Shown here piece after piece: positions 57,731 through 64,000 of a stretch of DNA of 64,000 nt; position 1 is the first letter of the stretch, and the number at the start of each line of letters is the position of its first letter. Made by a program: the position numbers and the translations under genes. The DNA is from Rotaria macrura (lineage: Eukaryota; Rotifera; Eurotatoria; Philodinida; Philodinidae): positions 62,001 through 126,000 of the forward strand of contig OENT01000112.1 in assembly GCA_900239685.1 (NCBI GenBank). Direction: 5' to 3'. Under the pieces are notes generated by a model. That model had not been told where the DNA came from, did not search any database, and worked only from the letters and a program-made list of their open reading frames with translations.

Positions 57731-60700
57731 ATGAATATGGAAATAGAAAAGCTCGATATCGATTCAATATTTGTAAAATATACAATAAATGAAATACGTG
57801 ATATTGAAGAAAAAATCAAAGAGGATATGGAAAGGAAAAAAGAAGAATTAAGATCAATGGTTGGGTACGATATTGTTGAATGCATTTGTCTTTGGATTTT
57901 TTTTAATTGATTGAAAATTCATTTGATTAGTGAACGGTATCGTGATTTAATTGAAGCAGCTGATGCAATTTTCGAAATGAAAACTTGTGCTAAAGGCGTA
58001 TGTTAATCTTCATGAGTTGAATTCATAAGTTCATTTTTTTTCAAAATAAACCATTCAAGGTCGAACAATTTGTGCATTTATTGAATGACAAATGTAGTAA
58101 AATAGATCAAACATTAATAACACCATCGACATCATCAAATACTGCATTGGACAAGCAATCATCTAAACTAACTCTTGTTATATCAGTAAAAATTTTAACA
58201 GAAACACGTCGACGTTGTTGGATGTTTATAGAAGAAAATAATTTCGCAGCAGCAGCTCGGTAAAAATTCGTTTCCAATCGTTTCATTCGTAAATCATTGA
58301 ATTTTAGACAATACTTATTGGCACAACATATGGCTAGTAGTTTATCTGCCAGTACAACTGATGAACAGCTCGATAATGATTCACAGAAATCTATTGTAGC
58401 TGTTACAAGACTATGGCATCAAACTCGACATATTAAAGCAACAATTTTAGATAAATGTAGATTATATCTGAAGAGCATTGATACTAATGTTCAAGTAAAT
58501 AAATTTAATAGTATATTTTATCTCGTCGTCTATAAAATAGAACTGTATAGATCACCTTAGCCGAAGAGACCTTGCCCTCGTTCGATAACTTCGTTTTATT
58601 ATGTATTTTGATATATTCACACATATGAAATAGATGAACGATACAGTATAGAACATGGATAAATTTTTATTCTAATTCTAATATTAAATTGACTGAATAT
58701 AAACTTTATTAAATTTTTTACTGATGAGTATATTACTGAAATTCATATGAAATCTAAACTGAGACTAATTTAATTCGAGAAATAATTTAAAATAAAAATG
58801 AACGTCCTAAGGCAGCATAGATGTAGTTCGACTACATTTATCCTAAATGATTATGTTTTAGTTTCATTCATTGAAAAGGTTTTCCATTTCCTTCCTGAAA
58901 TACTGTCAAGCAATTAAATTCACAAAGAGCTTTACGAATCATTTTTAAACATGTCCATCTACACAAGGAATGCAACAATGATGATAAATCGCCTGTCCGT
59001 AATGGTAAGCGGTTCAGGGTGATCTGATTTTCGTCAGTGTTGCATCGCAAGTCAACATGGTTAATAGGAACCTATTGTATGCGGTAGCCTTCAAACTTTT
59101 GCTTAAACAACTGAAAATGATCACTGACTCTGACTGTAATACAAAGATCGTCGTCATGGTCATATGTACTGTACGACGATGGTTTTCATATGGAGTACAT
59201 GAGTCTATTACAAAACAATCAATATTTTCATTTTACTTTTTTTTTTGAGAGATTCGTAGATGAATGAGTTGAATAGTCGATGAATGAGAAAATCAGACTA
59301 AGCGATCATATTCTACCTTTCTTTCGATGTGGAATGCTTTAACTTTTACATGATAGTACTTGTGTAATTACATAGCATTCTCTCTTTGATATATTTAGAC
59401 TCTTGCCAATGCATTATCCACTCTTATTGTTTTTGGTAATAAATCAGTTGAACAAGTATTGAATGAATTTCTAACGGCAAAATCGGTTTGTTTACTTTTG
59501 AGTGCCAAATAGTAGACATATTTTTGAAATTTCTATATGAATTTTTAGGAGATAATTAAAGAATCATTTCAAAACGCTGATCTGAGTAAGTGTTTATTGC
59601 TAGAAAAATATATATGAAAAATGGCATCAATTTAATATATTAATTTTTATTTAAGAGCAAAGTTCGAAAAATACCGTTCGACAATTAATCGTGCTTTTCA
59701 TAAATACAATATTTGAATTGGATGTGCTCTTCAGCAAAAATCATAATAATACTGGTATAAACCAATTAATTACATTCAGGATGCATGATTTCTCGTCTTC
59801 TAGATAACTATGATCAATTAAAAACTTCCGTAGTAACGTTTTATAATGCATCAAACAGTGATTGTAGTTCCAAGAATAATCATATATTATCGTTTGGACA
59901 ACAACAATTATTAAATATTCAAGAAACATTTTTTAATAGTATTCTTTTTCATTTGTTTTTTTCTTACAGTATTATAATGAATCCTAATTGCAGATTGTGA
60001 ACCCGTAGATCTTACTGAATATGAATCTCGACAACAACAACTTGTTCAAAGTGCTGTAGAAAATTGGTTGCAAACGTAGGAATTAGAACGAACATGGAAG
60101 AATGATCTTGCACTATTTCAAACTGTTACCGTTTTTTCTAGAGTGTTACAAGTTGTTAAATCGGGTCTTGGTGAATTATTGAATCATGTCACTTCACTCA
60201 AACCATTACTTCATCTCAGATCGAGTCTTGTATCATTACTGACTGAGGTAGAATTTCTCTTCATTTCATGAAAATAATCAAGTCGAAGTTTGCATAGTTA
60301 TAAAAAATTTTATAATCAATTGTTTCTTATGATATTCTATTCTCAACATGTTCACTCTTTCTTCTGTTTAGGAACGTATGCAACAGTGGTCAACGACCTG
60401 TAATCGTCTTTTGAATGGAAATAACAAAGAAATCCAACTATGGGAAGATTTAATTAAAATTGAATTGCGTTTACGCGCTAAAGTAAGAGACGATGTTGAC
60501 AAAGTCTTGTGTGCAAATTGTTATTGATATAATATAAACTATTCTAGCAAGTACTTCACGTTCGTTTTAATCAATTTAATCAAACAGCAATAAAAAAAAT
60601 TGAAGAATGTCTTAGAGCGTTTCAAAATTCTAGAAATAAGAACGACAAGTAAGTAGTTCTTTGTTGTGCAGTTGTTATATGTGTAGATGATTGCTAGAAC

Positions 60701-62681
60701 TAACGACATGCTTCTGAGTCTTAATCGGCAGTTACCCGAAAACTGTTGCATCCGGAAATGTTACTGAGATATATGTGTACTTGTGAAACATTTTCAACAA
60801 AAAATCTTCAATCCCTCAGATACGTATGAATTAGCTCGTTCACATAAGTCTATCAGCAAGCATCTTATATTTGCCTTTCTTACGCTTACATAGTAATCAT
60901 ACAGCGTATATCGAACTCATATAATGAACGCTGTATGCAGATTTTAAATGCATAATTTTTATGAATCATGGATAAAAACGGAATCGAATAACCCCGATGC
61001 TTCCTGAGCCTAGTGTCCCACAAATACTTGTGCAAACGTCGATGAAAAACAGGCAATGTAAATGATGAATGTGACTATTTCTTTGTTTTCATTAATTCTT
61101 ACGTTCGTGTAATCTGTAAATGTGTTCAATGCAAAAGTTAAGAACCGTATTTCATTCAACAATAATATGTCATCGGCTCCGAAAACGTGTCTCATGATTC
61201 ATATTTAACGGAAAAACGTGTTGAAATTTATTAACAACAAAGATCATCTGGCTAAAGAAAATGTTTACTAATTTCCTTTTAATTTAAGTAGTTAGAATAT
61301 ATTTGTAGATGTTCTCCTTAATAGCACGGACTCAACTTTTGAATTGAAAAACTAATATGTAATAGATGTTTAGTATGATACATATAAGTGTGTTCGATAT
61401 GCTACATTCATTATAACAGTCGTAATAAAAGCTTTTGGCTTAGCCGAGTTTCATGTTTTAAAATACTCGAGATCCGTACTATTAATATCTATCGGCATAC
61501 CTGCTGATGTTTAGAAATCTGAAGAGTATATTAATAGATGAATAGGAAAAGTTTGCTGGTTGAAGATATTTTGTGTTCGTAATATACGCCTATAGAACAT
61601 ATATGAACTTCAAGGTTTAATCATGAAGAGATTGTGCTGATCATAAATTAATTATCATTTAGATCATCGTTGGAATTTAATGTTCTGAATTATATATGGA
61701 GTGATGCGGATAATAATATTCCGAGTGACTATGTTTGGACACCATCAACACATCGATTTCCTGTTGGTGATGCCAAGTTTTCATTGAAAGCTGTTGCAAT
61801 ATCGATGAATATTCAAAGGTAGTACTAGACTTTATTTCTTCATTGTGCATATGATCTCGATTACGAATTTATAGTTTATGCAAAGAATTAGACAATGAAC
61901 TACGACAAATTCTCGATGATGTTAATGAATTTTCTTTAGCTGATGTTTCTTCTTCGTCATCCGTAGCAGATGCAATCTCACCAATACCAAATACTAATAC
62001 TAACTCTTCGACTTATTCTGATAGTGGTTTCGTTGAAGAAAATCTAGAAGAATGTGTTATCCAATTTTGTACAACGTAATTATCCATTCTGTTTTTAGTT
62101 TTGGTTTTTTGTTGTTGCTGTGAATAGACGCCTAGAGATTGATGTTTACACCTAGACTATTGGCACATCTACGACAAATAGCAAACGATAATGAAAAGAT
62201 TGGAAATGAAGAACAAACATTAACTAGGTTTGAATATTGTTTCATTAATGGAAGATAGATGTTTTTGAATTGTAGTTTGATTTGGCTTGGTTCCTGTGCA
62301 CGTGCAATACCGATCGTTTGTAAAAATCTTAAAAATTCACTTGAACTTGCAACGATTGTTGCCGATTCAGCAAGTAGCCCTGTACATGATCGGTAAATGT
62401 AAAATACCTACACCTATTCCTATACTTGAGATACATATTGTTTTAGGAGATTTCGAGGAGCTTCTCAACCAAAACGACCATTGGAAAAAGTTAGTTATGT
62501 ACATTTTTCATTTGATGTCTCTCAATTATTCTCAATTAATAGAATATAGAACTATAATTTCATTGTTGAAGTTCTAGTTTTACGAATGATTATGATCATG
62601 TAGAAAAAAATAAGTACGGAAGAATCCACTGATTCATTCATACGAATGTTATGGAGAAAAAATTTTGAGGAATATATTTGA
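57731..62681 (+). CDS. COG1: Conserved oligomeric Golgi complex subunit 1, interrupted by an in-frame stop
   Basis: COG1 belongs to the COG tether for intra-Golgi retrograde vesicles. Exons 57731-57864, 57931-57997, 58060-58259, 58308-58494, 59399-59485, 59549-59585, 59656-59754, 59780-59938, 59994-60247, 60372-60482, 60548-60648, 61663-61818, 61875-62075, 62138-62227, 62276-62392, 62447-62489 and 62604-62681 join with every phase consistent, 706 codons in all. The N-terminus 'EEKIKEDMERKKEELRSMVG' and 'ERYRDLIEAADAIFEMKTCA' match human COG1 closely (ELRQMVGERYRDLIEAADTI). TAG at 60077-60079 is codon 352, after 'SAVENWLQT', and reading resumes in frame with 'ELERTWKNDLALFQ'. Conserved-looking sequence goes on through 'IWSDADNNIPSDYVW' (human LWSESPNDLPSDAAWV). 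Human COG1 is about 980 residues; here the frame ends 'RKNFEEYI' TGA. It may be a decaying copy, a null allele, a readthrough case or a base error. Confidence 0.8.
58495..59398 (+). other. 0.9-kb intron of COG1
   Basis: Separates 'SIDTNVQ' from 'TLANALSTLIV'. Short ORFs on both strands (58868-59050, 59057-59248) look accidental. Confidence 0.65.
60649..61662 (+). other. 1.0-kb intron of COG1
   Basis: Between 'FQNSRNKND' and 'SSLEFNVLNYIW'. GTAAGT donor and ATTTAG acceptor. No ORF or repeat recognised. Confidence 0.65.
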
Positions 62682-64000
62682 ACAATTTTCTATTTTGAAG
62701 CAGATGACATTATTTTAGAAACAAATTCGGATTTCGAATCATATTACTTGAGTTTTATTGAATAGATTTGAGATAAAATTAAGCATCAAAATATTCCTAT
62801 GCCAAAGATATGCAACTTCGTATTAGTTCTATTTTAAATCTTCTCTTCTATACAGTTTCCAATGAACAAGTTTATAATAATTTTCTTTATTGTCACCCTA
62901 GAATATACATTGAATTCTCTCTATAGATACGAGGCACCGATACTAGAGAAAAACTACTATCGGACGTATTGCTGATTCGTCAGTAGACTTTTTTATGGAA
63001 ATATATTATTGAAAATACTTCCTTCCATTGTCGCATTCATTGTTCATCATACAAGAACATACTGTTTAGTGCAGGCAACTTCAAGCTTTAGTATTATATT
63101 TCTTTGGGCGCATTGCAATTGAAAGAATTGTTCTGATTAAAGCTATGTAGACTGAAACAAGAAATAGTAGATAATTATCATAAATCAGTATATCGTTAAA
63201 TTTAGATAACTAAGGAATAGTGCTAGTCATCTACACACTAAATTAAAAGATAAATATGAAAGGATTCATGTTCATACAGATACAATACCGATGGATGCTG
63301 GAACAAACTTTCCTTATCCAGCACCGATACTAAACAACATTGATGGTAATCGAATCGACTAATGATGAAAGGATAAGTTTTCTCAGTAAGATTCTAATAT
63401 ATGAGTGACATTAAAGTCTCTTCTGTTTTATTTTATTATGATTTACAAATGATTAGACTTCACCAAGATCGTAATCTTAATGCGCGCATTATGATTCATC
63501 TGTTTAAAGGAATTTGTAAAACCAGCTCAATAATGATTGTATTGCTTTTCTAATAAAAGGACAGATATGTATAGAAGATGATTTGATTTAGCCATTTAAC
63601 GAACTATTTCTTCTTCTGAGCGACGTAAAAATGTTTGTTTTTAGTCGTGTAAGTAAACTGTACATACTAGATGAGCTAGAAACTTCAAGAGAACTATGCT
63701 TAACTAGAGAGAAGTACTGATTCTGCGATTTTCGCACTGAATAGTACACTGATTTAATTTTAAGATGCTATATTTTTGAATAAAACTTATATTCGTTCAA
63801 TTGAAGAATATGATTCGTAAATTTATCACGATTATTCCATTAGCGTAGGGCATTTTTTCAGAAATATTTCATCCCAACGAATCAACATGATTCGATTGAA
63901 ACGCATCATATTGAATCCAGCTCTATATTATGTAAGAATGCATTCCTATGTTTATTTTTAGACAGAAAAGACATCATGGTTAAAAACTCGCGAAATGTTT
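62682..64000 (+). other. Possible coding exons after COG1, unassigned
   Basis: Several frames look protein-like without chaining clearly: 'MQLRISSILNLLFYTVSNEQ' at about 62810-62890, 'SASHLHTKLKDKYERIHVH' with 'AGTNFPYPAPILNNIDG' from 63215, with an AAG acceptor just before it and a GGTAATC donor candidate at 63351, and 'KYFIPTNQHDSIETHHIESS' at 63860-63932 between TTTTTCAG and GTAAGA. A last exon may start at 63962 and run off the window. These could be a decayed COG1 C-terminus, or a different gene. I can assign none. Confidence 0.3.

Noticed and set aside
62101-62150. Apparent second frame break in COG1, where reading from the first AG gives a stop soon after 'RLEIDVYT'
   Set aside because: Using the next AG, at 62136-62137, restores the frame ('TLMFTPRLLAHLRQIA') and keeps all later phases, so no mutation is needed.

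Overview
The window looks like nuclear DNA of a small-genome animal. It is AT-rich, and its genes are split into many short exons by introns that are mostly 50-80 bp, with a few of 0.5-4.4 kb. The gene products (BAG6, ASPHD, condensin CAP-G, the ciliary assembly factor DNAAF4, ARFGEF3/BIG3, mitoribosomal mS34, eIF3b, COG1) are typical of Metazoa. The short introns, scattered MITE-like elements, a FLYWCH-domain fragment and an intronless, microbial-looking TauD-type dioxygenase fit a bdelloid rotifer best. That assignment is an inference from style, not a proven identification.

Layout. 1-2440 (+): 3' part of BAG6, cut by the window edge. 2874-3746 (+): single-exon ASPHD-like membrane-anchored hydroxylase. 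4000-4868 (+): a five-exon gene for a small single-pass membrane protein that I do not recognise. 7914-13371 (+): complete 16-exon NCAPG. 13372-18891: intergenic, with a GT microsatellite and two faint coding-like relics. 18892-25019 (-): DNAAF4, whose 4.4-kb intron holds a truncated FLYWCH ORF between inverted arrays of a short repeat. 25459-37139 (+): a long ARFGEF3 gene, divergent from DNAAF4 across about 440 bp. 37140-41960: repeat-rich island with AATGCATT-rich tracts, a 152-bp TA-flanked MITE, a GGTATA-type minisatellite and a ~740-bp foldback. 41962-42738 (-): TauD/TfdA-like dioxygenase. 45419-46008 (-): mS34. 46130-50879 (-): eIF3b. 50880-57730: gene-poor, with a 115-bp hAT-type MITE and other small palindromic elements. 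57731-62681 (+): COG1 with consistent splice phases but an in-frame TAG at codon 352 and no recognisable C-terminal third. 62682-64000: possible partial exons.

The recognised genes are housekeeping functions (proteostasis, chromosome condensation, translation, Golgi trafficking, cilia) and do not form one pathway. The points most worth checking are the interrupted COG1, the intronless dioxygenase beside the repeat island, the FLYWCH cassette inside DNAAF4, the unidentified small membrane protein, and the well-delimited MITEs. I found no rRNA, tRNA, CRISPR array or prokaryotic-type operon.
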